Shown: positions 1 to 10,847, counted from the stretch's first letter. The stretch is 64,000 bases of DNA from Brachypterus glaber (GCA_958510825.1 OY294044.1:85172895-85236894); one strand, 5' to 3'. Notes: generated from the letters alone by a model not told the origin. Made by a program: numbers and translations.

Positions 1-135
1 CAAAAACAATAGGGATCTTCCCCTCGTAAAACTTGATTTTTCCTGAAAATTTCAAGTCGATCAATTTATTCGTTGTTGAGTTATCGTGTCCACAAAAAAC
101 GTGACATCGGACGGACAGACAGACAAAAAAAAAAG
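1..135 (+). repeat. Dispersed repeat copy ending in a GGACAGAC-type run
   Basis: This stretch matches the end of the 442-bp units at 44720-46745: it has the CAAAAACAATAGGGAT start, a 'TTTCAAGTC.ATC' block and a 'GAGTTATCGTG' block, followed by CGGACGGACAGACAGAC. Related copies lie at 27770-27895 and 46680-46770. It is non-coding and the family is not recognised. The copy is cut by the window edge. Confidence 0.6.
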
Positions 136-715
136 TTTCTTAGTTTTTTATGAAACAAATTTATATCCAAGAATTTTTTTTCTAGGATGAGTTTTGAAAC
201 TTTTTGAAAATTCGAAACTATCGTATAATATTATTCTAGAGCAGGTGCTGTGAAGAATATAATAATTGAAGCAGTCAGCAAAAAAGTATACTAATTTAAC
301 GAAGAGTCTTTTTCGTTTGGACTTTTTTGAGGTACGTGCCACTACTTGGTGTAAATATGCTTGGATTTGATCCTAGGAATCTAGGGTAATTTTTTTACTT
401 TACACATACAGATAAAATAAAAAATAAATAATTACCTATAATTCATAAAATACTAAAATACATAAACTTTAAACAGAAAGTTTTCAGGTTAGTTTAACAC
501 TAAACTAATTTAAGAATTTACCAAAAGAAATCAAATTTGTCAAATAATTCTAACATTTCACTGGTCAAATTCTTAGTGAGTTTAGTGTTGATGACTGGGT
601 AAACCAACAATTTATTAGTATTAGAATTATTAGTAAAATTAAAAAATAAAAAAAATAAACTGAACATTTTTCAGTTTTTGTTTTTGTTATACGGGGTATC
701 ACAAAAATTATACTT
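136..715. other. AT-rich stretch, nothing recognised
   Basis: Low-complexity AT-rich DNA. The short open frame on the minus strand at 148-342 shows no motif and covers the end of the neighbouring repeat, so I do not call a gene. Confidence 0.6.
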
Positions 716-940
716 GGTTATTATTTTAAATGGTACACACCCCTTAAGTTTTAAATAGGATTAGATATAAACTTCAAATTTAAATTGTATTTATCACACA
801 ACTAAATCTATAAATAGCAATATTTTTTTAATTTTTTGTTCGATAAAGCCCAGCCAGAGGGACAGTGGGGGTTTCAAATTTGAAATTTACATCTCGTCCC
901 GATCAAATATTACCGGGGTGTACCATTCATAAGAATAACC
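716..940. mobile_element. MITE-like element with ~28-bp inverted ends (GGTTATT...AATAACC)
   Basis: The left end GGTTATTATTTTAAATGG and the right end (read on the minus strand) GGTTATTCTTATGAATGG are the same sequence with few changes. Both continue into 'TACACNCC'. The unit is 225 bp and has no coding potential. I could not define a convincing target-site duplication, so the superfamily is open. Confidence 0.6.
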
Positions 941-1007
941 CTGTTTAATACCTTTTATCCCCTTATCTCAAACTGCTTTTTACCAAACACAATGACTGCC
1001 AGTTATT

Positions 1008-1512
1008 ATAATATCCATTCAATCTGAGAATGCGGCTCTGACGTCACAGCGCGTAAACTAAATACCACTCTGTATGGTAATTAAACTTATTTCTTAAGTT
1101 TTAATAAATTATTTTTGTTTATATATATGTTCTATAATATAGAATTATATTATAATAATTATGTATTAAGTCTTAATAAATAAGTTTCATTTACACTACA
1201 GAGTGCTTTTTAATTAAGTGCCAATTACCTATTTTTATAATATCCTTAAGCGTAGATCTTTTATTTTAAACGAATAATAAAACATATTATTTTATCAATT
1301 TTTTCTATAAAATATTTTTTTTATTCCTTTTTTTTGTTGCACATTATGTTTAACACATAATAATTATTGTGTATAATAATTATTTTGTAAATTTAAATCA
1401 ACCTGAACCTGTTATAAAATGTATATTTTGGAAACAATAAATCTATCTATCTATCTATCTATCTATCTGTGACGTCAGAGTCGCATTCTCAGAATGAATG
1501 GATATTAGTTAG
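1008..1512. mobile_element. Foldback unit with nested inverted arms
   Basis: An outer ~41-bp arm (1010-1051, containing GAGAATGCGGCTCTGACGTC) is repeated inverted at 1470-1511 with two or three mismatches. Inside it, 1058-1105 and 1162-1206 form a second inverted pair around 'CACTCTGTA...AAACTTATTT'. The right outer arm directly follows a CTAT microsatellite that has the look of a LINE 3' tail, so the unit may be composite. It encodes no protein. Confidence 0.65.
1438..1470. repeat. (CTAT)n microsatellite
   Basis: About eight CTAT units follow 'GGAAACAATAAAT'. The preceding ~130 bp (AT-rich, ending in a polyadenylation-like AATAAA) resembles the 3' untranslated end of a non-LTR retrotransposon, whose tails are often simple repeats. 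This is inference from layout only. Confidence 0.85.
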
Positions 1513-2384
1513 AAATCTTTAAGGACAGAGATAAAGTCGGGTCATTTTAAGAATGCGAATGTGGTCCCTATACCGACTGGAGTGTGGATTCGACTAGTGG
1601 CATACTAATATTTATAGTAACTTGTAAATCCCAGAAAAAATAAATGAAATGACAAAACACGGCGCCTATGAGATGTTAACTGTACGCATTTTAAGTTACG
1701 AAGCGCCGTTCGCTGCTACTCTTGTTGAATTCCTTTAGACTGAGTCCAATTTCCTATGGACGTACGGTGTATCTTACTTCAACCAACGTTTTAGCTCTCG
1801 CTTCGTGATACGCCGTAGTAATAAAAGAGATAGATAATATTAAGTTTGTCTGTGATAATTCCTACCGTTCGCATTCGTAAAAATAAACAATAAAAGACAT
1901 CTTAAGCACAGACAAAATAAAAAACATAACAACAAAATTAAGTGTGAAAAAAGTGCCCTTTCGCTTGAATACAAATTTAAAAGAAATTCAATATTGATCC
2001 TAGAGTCTTAATTGAATATTTGAAATTTAAATATTTTTGTACTGACTCCAGAAAAGGGGCTTGTTGTTCTATACCCTATAGTGGAATTATATTTCCAAGT
2101 CCTTTTGTGGATTCTATATTTAAATTTAAAGGTTACATTAACTATTTTTTGGATATAATAAATAATAAATAAAAATAATAATACTAATAGTGAAACTCAA
2201 CTACTTATGCAACTAAAAAATTAGATAACAAAACTGTGTGCGTAAAAATTTGACAATAAAACATAGAATTTACCTCTTATATTTAAAAAAAATCTATTTA
2301 AACCATACCCAAAGAGAAACTAAATAATTTATGATGTTATTAAATTAAATACACATAACCCAGTCAGGGTAAGTTTACAGTCTA
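1513..2384. other. Unassigned stretch with a somewhat GC-richer patch
   Basis: 1560-1830 is less AT-rich than its surroundings and carries short words such as CGGCGCC and AAGCGCCGTT. I see no open frame with family resemblance, no splice-framed exon and no repeat partner elsewhere in the window. Confidence 0.4.
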
Positions 2385-3838
2385 AAATTTAGTTTTGCAT
2401 TCGGCCTTCGATACGGTAAGTCATGAAAAATTGATATCAATATTGTCAGATCTAGGTATCCGTGGTGCATTCTTGAAGCTTTTAACTAGTTATCTCAAAA
2501 ACAGAATTCAATATGTTGGCACTGGTGGGAGTAGGAGTGATCTACTATCACCTAAATTTGGTGTACCACAAGGCACAATATTGGGACCACTCTTGTTTAT
2601 ACTGTATCTTAATAATCTCTTCAGAGTTAAAATACGAGGTAAAGTTATCAGCTTCGCAGATGATACCACGGTACTTTACAAAGCATCAAGCTGGAAACTA
2701 TTAAAACAAATAATTGAGATTGATTTTTATATTGTTAAAAGAATGGTTTGACTATAGTATCTTAACATTCAATGTTGAAAAAACTGTATTCATTCCATTT
2801 GGTTCTTACAAAAATAGCTTACCTACGTTTAACAGCCTGACTTTTGAAAACAACCATGTTGACCTTTCCATTAGTAGGGCGACATCAACCAAACTTTTGG
2901 GAATAATTGTTGACCAGCATCTTAAGTAAGACCTACAAATACAAGAAATTATTAAGAAAATTCGCTGCTTTATACCGTATTTTAAAATATTAAGGAATAT
3001 ATTAAACTTAAGACAGTTAAATATGGTGTACAATGCATTAGTTGAGTCGCATTTGAGGTATGGTATTCTGGGATGGGGAGGAGTCTACAAAAATGTTCTT
3101 GATGACCTTGAATCGACTCAAAAGAGAATACTTAAAATTATACATAGAAAAACAAATACTTACCCTACCGATGATCTCTTCAAGTTATCCCGTAAAATGG
3201 ATTGTAGGCAGCTGTTCTTCCTACTGCTTGCAACGGACATTCATACTGAAAAATATCAGTCTCTGAAAATATAAAGTAACTAGAGTAACAGTAACCAGAA
3301 CAAATAGTACTCTACCTGAACTTAGAGTTCGAAAGACGATTGGACAGCGCAGTAGCTGATTGCTTGGTCCAAGGATATATAATTCGCTACCAGAAAATCT
3401 GAAACAGGCAAGAAACAGTACTTTATTTAAAAAATTATGCAAAAATTATATTTTGAATTTGCCTAGGGAAAATATTAATAGACATATTGACCTCAAAATT
3501 AAATTAAATCTACTGTATTGATATTTACCTTACTACCTTATACTTACCTTTTCCTATAGCAATTATTTATTTATTTATTTGTCTGTTATTTATTTATTTG
3601 TCCGTATTTTATTTATTATTTAATTATGTATTGTTATTTATCTATTCGTATTTAATTATGTATTTATATTGTATTTATATTTTATTGATTTATATGTTTA
3701 TTTACTTTTGTTATGCACGCTCAAATGTTTCTACATTCTCTGTGCTGTTAGCATATTTGTTGCCCTTTTAGCATTTAATTAGAATTTGTACCTGTTATAT
3801 GTTTCTTTTCTGGCAATAAATATTATTATTATTATTTG
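2385..3838 (+). mobile_element. 5'-truncated non-LTR retrotransposon (LINE), jockey/CR1-like
   Basis: The unit starts abruptly inside the reverse transcriptase palm, runs through the ORF2 C-terminus (to about 3463), then a T/A-rich 3' UTR full of TTTATTTATTTG words, and ends in AATAAATATTATTATTATT, the simple ATT-type tail used by many LINEs. Loss of the 5' part fits incomplete target-primed reverse transcription. I did not find target-site duplications. The clade assignment (jockey/CR1 group) rests on the style of the RT and C-terminal motifs and is tentative. Confidence 0.85.
2395..3463 (+). pseudogene. Degenerate LINE reverse transcriptase (ORF2 C-terminal half)
   Basis: This is the remnant of an RNA-dependent DNA polymerase that would copy LINE RNA at a nicked target. 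Visible in order are AFDTV (palm motif A), GVPQGTILGPLLFILYLNNL (motif B), FADDTTVLY (motif C with the catalytic Asp pair) and the thumb-like LLGIIVDQHL. Further on come YGILGWGG, QKRILKIIHRK and a C-terminal IYNSLPENLKQ block. The reading frame is broken: one shift near 2740 moves from frame 1 to frame 2, a TAA interrupts at 2927-2929, and the frame then stays open to 3274. Another stop follows before the C-terminal block. The endonuclease domain and ORF1 are missing. The piece is therefore inactive. Confidence in RT identity is very high; exact clade is uncertain. Confidence 0.93.
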
Positions 3839-4031
3839 CTTTTTTCCACTGCTCAATTTAAGCGACGAGCGACAAGCGACGCATTCATCAAAATTATAAA
3901 TTGTCCAAAATACATGTTTATCTTTCTTTTTACGAATCTTCAAATAACACAAACAAAATGTGTCGCGTTTTCGATTTTTACAAGTTCAAATACAAAAATT
4001 TGTTGATTGCAATAAATTGTTAATCATTTAA

Positions 4032-4289
4032 CCTTTACCCTCCCGAGACTAAACTAATGATAATTTTAGGATTTGATTGTGTTTTTTTTAATTTGCTATG
4101 CATAAAAGAAGAAAAAAAAGAAAAAATAAACCAAATTTTTTTTTGTTTCCTTAGAGTTTCTGGAGAGCTGTATTATACTGAACTAAATTTGCATATTTGT
4201 TTGCATACTATAAAGTCTATAAAAATATTTTGGATTAAAGAAAAAGTAAAGAAGTAAAGTAACAATTGTGACACCCTGGAGGGTAAGGG
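4032..4289. mobile_element. piggyBac-like MITE with TTAA duplications
   Basis: TTAA at 4028-4031 and 4290-4293 flank a 258-bp unit whose ends are CCTTTACCCTCC and, inverted, CCCTTACCCTCC. TTAA targets with CC(C)-starting ends are the hallmark of piggyBac-superfamily elements. The internal frame at 4057-4257 is Lys/Phe-rich low complexity and not a transposase. The element would be mobilised in trans. Confidence 0.7.
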
Positions 4290-4454
4290 TTAATGAACAT
4301 AGATCTACAATTTTGGATATTTTTTAATCGGGACTTAACAGAAATACATAAAAATGAGCCGCAGGCAATTTTTTTTCTCATTTTAACGTTTAAAATAAAA
4401 AACTAGGAATGTTGATAAAAAACAAAGGTTTTTATAATTATTGTAACATTTCTA

Positions 4455-4628
4455 ATCTACATCTATTGCTAGATGTAGACAACTACTTATACTTCTCCTA
4501 GTCTGTACAATGATTATAAAATAAATTTATGGAATAATAAATTAATATTTTTATAATTTTGATTAAAATTAAAAATTCTGTCCAGACTAGGAGAAGTATG
4601 AGTAGTTATCTACATCTAGCAATAGATG
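4455..4628. repeat. Palindrome with ~46-bp arms
   Basis: 4455-4507 (CATCTATTGCTAGATGTAGA...) and 4580-4628 are inverted copies around a 70-bp AT-rich loop. The loop segment (GTACAATGATTATAAAATAA...) is repeated directly at about 4772-4850 and again at 19363-19440, so the palindrome belongs to a larger repeat family. Confidence 0.75.
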
Positions 4629-4860
4629 GCGCACAGGTCAGTCGATCTAATGTTTTTAGTTCTTTTGCGAATAAAGTCAAAAACTCTTTTCTTAATCAGC
4701 GTACAGAGTTGACTCTTGGTACTGAAGAGGGCCAGCAGCCGGAAACTGTCAGTCTACCAATAACACTCTGTACGATGATTAGAAAATAAATTGATTGAAT
4801 AATAAATTATTTTTTTATAATTTTGTTTAAAATTAAAATTTTCTGTCCTCATCCATAATT
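4629..4860. repeat. Repeat with a second copy at 19318-19445
   Basis: The block from about 4731 ('CAGTCTACCAATA.CACTCTGTACGA') to 4855 aligns with 19318-19445. A short inverted pair (GTACAGAGT / ACTCTGTAC) bounds 4700-4772. The open frame 4559-4789 spans the repeat junction and resembles no family, so I do not treat it as a gene. Confidence 0.55.
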
Positions 4861-6451
4861 AGTCTTTATCTTTGGGCCAGGAGACTATGGTTTTTGAACA
4901 AAAGTTAACTAAATTCTAAAATTTTATACAATACAATAACTGTTGTAAAGGGCGTGATATGAAAACGAAGGTTATTTGATCATGATCTAAAAATATTTAC
5001 TTAGCTCTGTATCAAAAGAATATTTGATATTTTTAGAATGTTTTTAGAAATCCCAATAATTTAAAGCAAGGCTGACTTGGTTTAGGGCGAATGCGAACTA
5101 GTTCTTCAATTTTTTTTAGATTTTACCTAAATCCGACTAGCAAGGTTTTTTGGCTTAAGTATACATTTTTATGTTGTACTAGACATAAAAATTAATGATA
5201 AACATTTTTAGTTTTATAGACACGACTATATATACATACTTAATTTAAAATATTGTGTTTGCGTAAAATAAGATAATTTAATAACTAGCAGTTTGTATAG
5301 ATTAAAAAAAATCGAAAAGTAAATATAAAAATGTTTTTTTGTTAATTTAATAAGCAAGAAAAATATTATAATTTTTGAATTATCTTCTTTTTCTATTTTG
5401 CTTGTTCTTTAGAATACTAAGATAAAAGATACTAAGCTTCAAAGTTACAAGTTACACCCTGTGTAATTTAACCTACCGTTAACAAGGTAGGGTTATAACG
5501 CCAATAAGTTTATTTTAAACAAAAACATATTTAGTATAATTCTATGCACACGTCCGCTATGCTACCTTCTAAAAACACTTCAAAGGCCCATTCCGTGTAT
5601 TGAGCTCAGCTTTGAGAAAAACAGTTGTAAAATAGGAGTAAGTGATAGTTTGTGGAACCCCAAATGGTAACTTATTTAGATTAGCAAATTATTTCATCGA
5701 GTATAAAAATTATTGCATCAAGTATAAAAATTATTGTATCAAATATAAAATTTTGTGCATTAAGTAAAAAAAAATCTTCTATATGATGTGACTCCAGACA
5801 CTCCCCACATAAAGACCGGAAGTGAGTGAAGCGTCGAGGTAACTTGATCCATACCAATCCGATAATGTGTATCGAATTAGCTGAGTAGTAAGTTATAACG
5901 ACAGTATTCCAAGAGCCCGACTTTATTAATTTTTTCAGTTTTGTTAGTGGTAGGAAATAACATGTGGCGCTACCTATAGCATAACGCTGTCAAGTGCACT
6001 GAAATTGAAAAATTATACAAGGCTGTACTAAATACCATCTATAAAAGTATTTATACTTAATTAACTAATAGCTTCTTTTTCTCTAATGAATTTATTTATA
6101 TTATTTTTAAGAGTGTATCTTCTTAAATATAAAAAAATTTATTCTGTTTTTAAATAATAAATTACCTAAAGTCACTATAACTATGTTTGGAAAAGAAGTA
6201 TATAAGTATATTGGCTTCAAATATTTGTTATTCCCATGGAAAGAATATAGATTTTATTTTTTTCCTTGTATTACATATTTAATTATAGTATATAATTATA
6301 ATATAATTATCATACAATTATTTTTATTGAAATAAGTAGTGTTTGGACTTTTTTTCAGTGTATTTTATATTGGGTTTTAATAAACCCCACGTGGTTAATA
6401 ACATTTTTTCCACCTGTTTAACGGATGGTTAAATGTTACTTTATAATATAT
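4861..6451. other. Mostly unassigned AT-rich DNA
   Basis: No protein family, RNA gene or element boundary recognised. A small hairpin AACCTACC...GGTAGGGTT lies at 5469-5495 and a 21-bp tandem repeat at 5696-5770. Confidence 0.5.
5696..5770. repeat. 21-bp tandem repeat, about 3.5 copies
   Basis: The unit ATC(A/G)AGTATAAAAATTATTG is repeated three times in a row and then fades into a fourth degenerate copy. Confidence 0.7.
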
Positions 6452-6852
6452 TAGTAGTTTTCGTAACGAGTAAGCGACTTTAGTCCTTAGTGCACGGGAA
6501 TGAAGTTTTTTTGACGAGTGCACTAAGGACTTGTCGCAAACGAGTTGCGAACAACATTTTTCGTTCGATCTACAGACTAGACTCTTTAAAAATGTAAATT
6601 TTAAAGAATTACCTGTAATTAACTATTGACATTTCAAAATTTTATAACGTCAAATGACTTTTTTCAAAATGAAAGCTTTGTGTAATAGTTTGGATAAATG
6701 AGTGTGCATAGTTGGCATTTCATTCAAATATGCACTATGTACTCGTGCGATAGAAAAATATCCTAACGAGAATATATAGTGAACATGCATTTTTCTTTAC
6801 TTCGTGCATTGACTCTTTAACCAATGGTTCGTGTACACTAGGTCGTACGAAA
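6452..6852 (+). repeat. 0.4-kb hairpin-bearing repeat, copy 1 of a head-to-tail dimer
   Basis: The copy runs from TAGTAGTTTTCGTAACGAG to CTAGGTCGTACGAAA. Its ends are weakly inverted (TTTCGTA-ACGA against TTTCGTACGA). Near the left end is a strong hairpin whose stem is GTCCTTAGTGCAC / GTGCACTAAGGAC. The downstream part (AATTTTGACATTTCAAAA, AAATGAGTGTGCATAG) is shared with the copies at 6853-7230 and 62683-63076. It is non-coding. Confidence 0.8.
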
Positions 6853-7230
6853 TAGTAGTTTTCGTAACGAGAAAGCGACTTTAGTTATTAGTGCACCAGA
6901 AGAAGGTTTTTTTGACGACGCGAAGCGAAGTCAAAAAATCATTCGAGTGCACTAAGGACTTGTCGCAAACGAGTTGCGAACAACATTTTTAGTTCGATCT
7001 ACAGTTTAGACTTTAAACACTTAACAATGTATATTTTAAAGAATTAACTGTGTAATTTTGACATTTCAAAATTTTTTAAACGTCAAATGATAAATTGGAT
7101 AAATGAGTGTGCATAGCTGTCATTTCATTCAAATATGCACTATGTACTCGTACGATAAAAATATATCCTAACGAGGATATAAAGTAAACATGCATTTTTC
7201 TTTATTTCGTGTACACTAGGTCGTACGAAA
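6853..7230 (+). repeat. 0.4-kb hairpin-bearing repeat, copy 2
   Basis: This copy begins directly where copy 1 ends, without extra bases, giving a tandem dimer. Its hairpin loop is longer and contains a nested inverted pair (TTTTTTGAC / GTCAAAAAA), as does the distant copy at 62683. Confidence 0.8.
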
Positions 7231-7579
7231 ATAACTTTTATTCATTAAACATACAATTACATACACTTTGTTAGTTCGTCTAAATCTGACTAATGTTGCG
7301 TCGTCGCCCTTAAGAATTTCATTACTTAAGGAGAATATATATTATATGTAAATTACCCAAATTACCTCTTTCTAAATTAGAAAATTTACATGAATAAAGC
7401 GCTGTTTCAAAGTCTTATGAAATTTCTTAATAGTTAAATTTTTAATGCTTCCATTTTTTATACTCTTCAAAGTAGTTTGTGCTAGAAGACGGGTCTAAAT
7501 TTTGAAAATAAGATGTTTGGGGGCGTTCAACTATAACCAATCAGGCAGAGGGGGATGGGCATTTAATTATAAAAAAAGA

Positions 7580-7790
7580 AACATAATAAATTTTTTTTTT
7601 TCAAAAATAGTTTTTTTTTCAAAAAAAGTTTTTTCGTAAAACGAAAAATAAATTAAAAAAAAAATTAAAAAAAGTGTTTTTACCCCAATCCGATTTTTAC
7701 CAAAACCAATCCCAGCCTAGAACTTTGGATAATCAACCTATGGTCCAAATTTGAAGTCTTTAGCCAGAAGCGTTCTTGAGTAACCTTACT
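7580..7790 (-). repeat. Dispersed repeat, inverted copy of 17815-18030
   Basis: Read on the minus strand this copy carries AACTCAAGAACGCTTC, then 'TTTGGACCATA', 'CCAAAGTTCTAGG' and 'TTTTTACGAAA'-like blocks in the same order as 17815-18030. It is non-coding and the family is unknown. Confidence 0.65.
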
Positions 7791-7848
7791 GTAAAGTGTC
7801 ACTACTTGTCAATAAGTGTAAGGCTAAGAGAGTACTGCCTTAGCCTAG

Positions 7849-7902
7849 CAGAAGAAGAAGAAGAAGAAGAAGAAGAAGAAGAAGAAGAAGAAGAAGAAGA
7901 AG
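7849..7902. repeat. (GAA)n microsatellite, about 18 units
   Basis: Uninterrupted GAA run ending in GAGGAA. The poly-Glu open frame across it is an artefact of the triplet repeat. Confidence 0.95.
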
Positions 7903-9253
7903 AGGAATTGTTTTTGCTGTCAACCGGTATGAAAATTGTTGTAAATTATTATTGTTGGTATTTTTATGATAAATAGCCATTAGGCTGTTGTTTAGATAAG
8001 TTTTACACCCAGTCATGTTGAATTTAACAGCAGTAAGTACCTACATTTTGTCATTTTGTCTTTGACTTATAGTTCGTAGCAAATGTCCATATTGTTATAA
8101 AATGCCTAAAAGGTGTGCTTATATGTTTTTATTTGTTAATAGGTCCGAAGATGGAGAAAAAGCCCTCCGAAACTAAATAGTTAAAAAAAAAACTCGATTG
8201 GTTTTATTAACCCTATTCCCAAGAAAATCTTTATACTGATATACTACAGGGTAAAAACGCATCTAAGGAATTATAAATCGTTTTAATTTTAATGAGATGA
8301 CAACAACAACAATTAAAATTAAAAAAAAAACATAACTAATTTTAATTGTAAAAATTTAACCTAAGAAAACAAACAAAAGAGACCAAGGTAAACTTGATCA
8401 TGGTTGACTCATTCAAATTTGGAATTTAAGCAAAACTGCATTTTCTGTAAATTACTGGTGTTTTTTTATTAGTCACTTAATTTAAGTCAATCTAATAATT
8501 TTAAATAATGATAATTTTATTTATCCCAATTTACAAAAATAATAATATTTTTTTAAATAATTTTATTTTTGCCAGGATCATAGGAAAAATAGTGTACATA
8601 ATCAGAAAGTATGTTTTTTGCATTCGTTAAGTTTAAATATTTATTAATCACTTTCCGTACACGTTATGTAATATAATTTTTCCTTCAACCAAACCAGAAA
8701 ATAGCCTATTCATTTAAGTAGCCTAAAAAATTACCCACTAGTCCGTTTTTTTTAGTAAACAGTTCGATATATTTTTATTTTTCGTAATCTGTAATTTTTT
8801 TAATTCTATTATATATTTTTTTCTTTATTGATGTATAAAAATGACAATTTTAGATTTAGATTTTTACAGTTTGCTAAATATCTTTAATAAAATAATTCTG
8901 GATATTATATTGTCGAGAGAAAACGCATTATACTATCCAATGTGTAGAGTATACTATGGAATGCGAAGCATCAAATCTCCAAGACTTATTTTTTAAGATA
9001 CTTTTAAGTTACTAAATCACTTTACGGATTTTAAGGTTTACTAAAATGAGATTTTTAATAAACTCCAGCCAAAACAATCAACAAAGTCATTTCATTTATT
9101 AGCATATAAAGTACCCTTTACTATTTTTAATAAAAGAGAAAATAAGAGTTAAAATTTATTAGGTGCCCACACCGAGAAAAAGTATATTTGTGGTAGCTAT
9201 AAAAAAGGCCCATAAAAAAAACAAAAGTGGGCTGTGCCATGGATAGGACCATG
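7903..9253. other. AT-rich stretch with one short dispersed repeat
   Basis: Only 8905-8965 has partners: read on the minus strand it gives 'GATGCTTCGCATTCCATAGTATACTCT', a word family also seen at 16219-16282, 20248-20300 and 43697-43760. Nothing else is recognised. Confidence 0.45.
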
Positions 9254-9716
9254 ATATTCCCAATGAACTTGAGGAGTGGGGGAACAGGAATGGCGTCTGA
9301 ACAAGTGGCTAATATGAATGGCAGCCATTAACCGCATTCTTTATTCTAGGGGGTTCAAATTTTTCACACTAGGTGGTGCGATTTGGTAACTTTATAGGGA
9401 ATTTTTATCTTGGTGCTTTCAGAGACCAACTTATCTCTGGTGCTTAAAGCACCGTGCTTTATTGACAATGAAGTTTTTAGGGTTATGTACAATGTCAGTG
9501 GATTTAAAAACGGTATAAAAAAACATTTATTTCTCAAAAAAACATATTTCTATTTAAAAAAATTACAGAAATGTATAAAATTAAAAAAATAATGACAGAA
9601 TTAAAAAATAACTAATAAAATAAAAAAAACAAGGTAGGTCATATAGTTGAATATTTTCTCAAACCTTCATTCTTATACATTTTGGTACTGGCGTGTAAAT
9701 TGTCTTAATTAGGGTC

Positions 9717-9853
9717 GATCAGTTTTTGCTTTGTCTAGTTGGTGTGTTAGTGTGTTTTGGTGTTTGGTCGATTTGGGCTTTTGATTTGAGGTGAAAACTT
9801 CCACAAACCCAAACGGCTAACCACCAAAACACTAGACAAAGTAACAACTGATC
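9717..9853. mobile_element. 137-bp palindromic MITE (GATCAG...CTGATC)
   Basis: The left end GATCAGTTTTTGCTTTGTCT and the inverted right end GATCAGTTGTTACTTTGTCT match with few changes, and the similarity continues weakly outward. Inner parts are rich in GGTGT words. It is non-coding. Confidence 0.65.
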
Positions 9854-10023
9854 AAGTGACCATAGTCTTAATAATTTTATTACTTTTTTTATTCAGTGTC
9901 AATTTTGATTAAATTCATCATAATTTAGTTATAAAGTAGCATTCACTGATCTAAAATTAAATGAATTTTATAAAGGGAGACTCGAGTCATAACTTCCAAC
10001 CAGTCGAAACTTTAGCTCTGGGT

Positions 10024-10168
10024 CTAGGGAACGTTCAAGTATTACATAACGCAAATTTTGATCATTTTGGACCTCCCCCCCCCCCTGTAACGTTATTTAC
10101 CTATACCATTAACATGGGCATAACACTCCAAAATAACCCCCGTGCATAATACTTGAACGTTCCCCTAG
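10024..10168. mobile_element. 145-bp palindromic MITE (CTAGGGAACGTTCAAG ends)
   Basis: CTAGGGAACGTTCAAGTATT at the left is repeated inverted at the right (CTAGGGGAACGTTCAAGTAT). A related half-end 'GTTGCGTAATACTTAAACGG' lies at 33549-33569. The open frame across it is incidental. Confidence 0.65.
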
Positions 10169-10234
10169 TATTCCAACCACTTGATTTTAAAAATTTTAAA
10201 GCTTTTAAGGTATATTTTGGTCAGAATTGTATTA

Positions 10235-10282
10235 TCCCCGTTTGAATGGGGACTATGCCCCCGTTTAAATGGGGGCAAGGCA
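10235..10282. repeat. Two tandem CCCC-(AT)-GGGG hairpins
   Basis: CCCCGTTTGAATGGGG is followed at once by GCCCCCGTTTAAATGGGGGC. Both can form short stems. Confidence 0.6.
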
Positions 10283-10441
10283 TCAAATCACCAAACAGGC
10301 AAAAAAAAACTGACCTACACCAAAGAGTAGATATACAAGAGTGCAAAATCGGTCGGAACTCCAGACACTTTATTGTATAAATACTTGTAATAAAAAATGT
10401 ACATATGAAAATCTTATTTTTGAAATACACACCCTATTTTT

Positions 10442-10793
10442 TCAGGTTCGAACTCTGGCTTTCTTCAGAAGTACTTTCTCTTTTCCAAAAACCATGTCAT
10501 CATATTTAAAATGCCTTGAGCAAACAAATTTATTCTCAGAAAAAGTATAACTACGTAGATTTGGGTGTTTTAAAAATATCAAGCCATTGCTCCAACAATG
10601 CTTTATCTTTTGGAAACCTGTAAAATAAAAAACCATGGCTATAAATTAAATCTCACTAAATTTGTGGTTTTATATACATATAAATGCAAAATGTACAAGT
10701 CAATATAATCCCAACTTAAACTTACTTAAAAAATGAAACTTTCTCCAGATTTATTCTTTTTACACTGCGGCAGCCAATGACACAGCAAGACAT
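10442..10793 (-). pseudogene. THAP zinc-finger domain gene fragment, two exons, one frameshift
   Basis: Exon 1 (10793-10726) starts at ATG in good context and encodes a 22-residue N-terminus beginning MSCCVIGC, the Cys-x2-Cys half of a THAP C2CH zinc finger. A GTAAGT donor follows, then a 108-nt intron (10725-10618) ending in TTTTACAG. Exon 2 (from 10617) continues in phase: ...SFFKFPKD..LLEQWLDI, then ENKFVCSRHF (the Cys-x2-His half) and VLLKKARVRT, the usual THAP end. Between WLDI and KHPNLRS the frame slips by one because a T run near 10580 has one T more than the frame needs. The protein stops at 10442 straight after the domain, so only the DNA-binding module remains. On the minus strand a TATATATA lies at 10839-10847, about 45-55 nt upstream of the ATG. 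Known THAP proteins include P-element transposase and many insect regulators. Whether this is a dead transposon gene, a truncated host gene or a read error in a T run cannot be told here. Confidence 0.82.
10618..10725 (-). other. Intron of the THAP fragment (108 nt, GT-AG)
   Basis: The donor GTAAGTTT is at 10725 and the acceptor TTTTATTTTACAG ends at 10618. Removing it joins AA + G into a Lys codon and gives the continuous SFFKFPKD motif, which is where THAP genes commonly have an intron. This phase match is the main support. Confidence 0.8.
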
Positions 10794-10838
10794 AATTAGA
10801 AAAGTTTTTCTTGTATACTAATCACTCACTAAAAAACT

Positions 10839-10847
10839 ATATATATA
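10839..10847 (-). promoter_or_regulatory. Possible TATA box of the THAP fragment
   Basis: TATATATA on the minus strand lies about 45-55 nt before the ATG at 10793, leaving room for a start site around 10815. In such AT-rich DNA this could be chance. Confidence 0.3.

Noticed and set aside
2513..3266. Overlapping plus- and minus-strand frames in the RT region (2513-2704, 2806-3033, 3060-3266, 3221-3442)
   Set aside because: Shadows of the LINE reverse transcriptase frame.
4057..4257. 66-codon frame
   Set aside because: Lys/Phe/Ile-rich low-complexity interior of a 258-bp MITE.
4559..4789. 76-codon frame with a soluble-looking composition
   Set aside because: It runs across a palindrome arm and a dispersed repeat junction and matches no family.
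7776..7976. Poly-Glu open frame
   Set aside because: It is only the GAA microsatellite read in frame.
10020..10149. Frame 9961-10149 with a Pro run
   Set aside because: The Pro run is a C10 homopolymer in a palindromic MITE.
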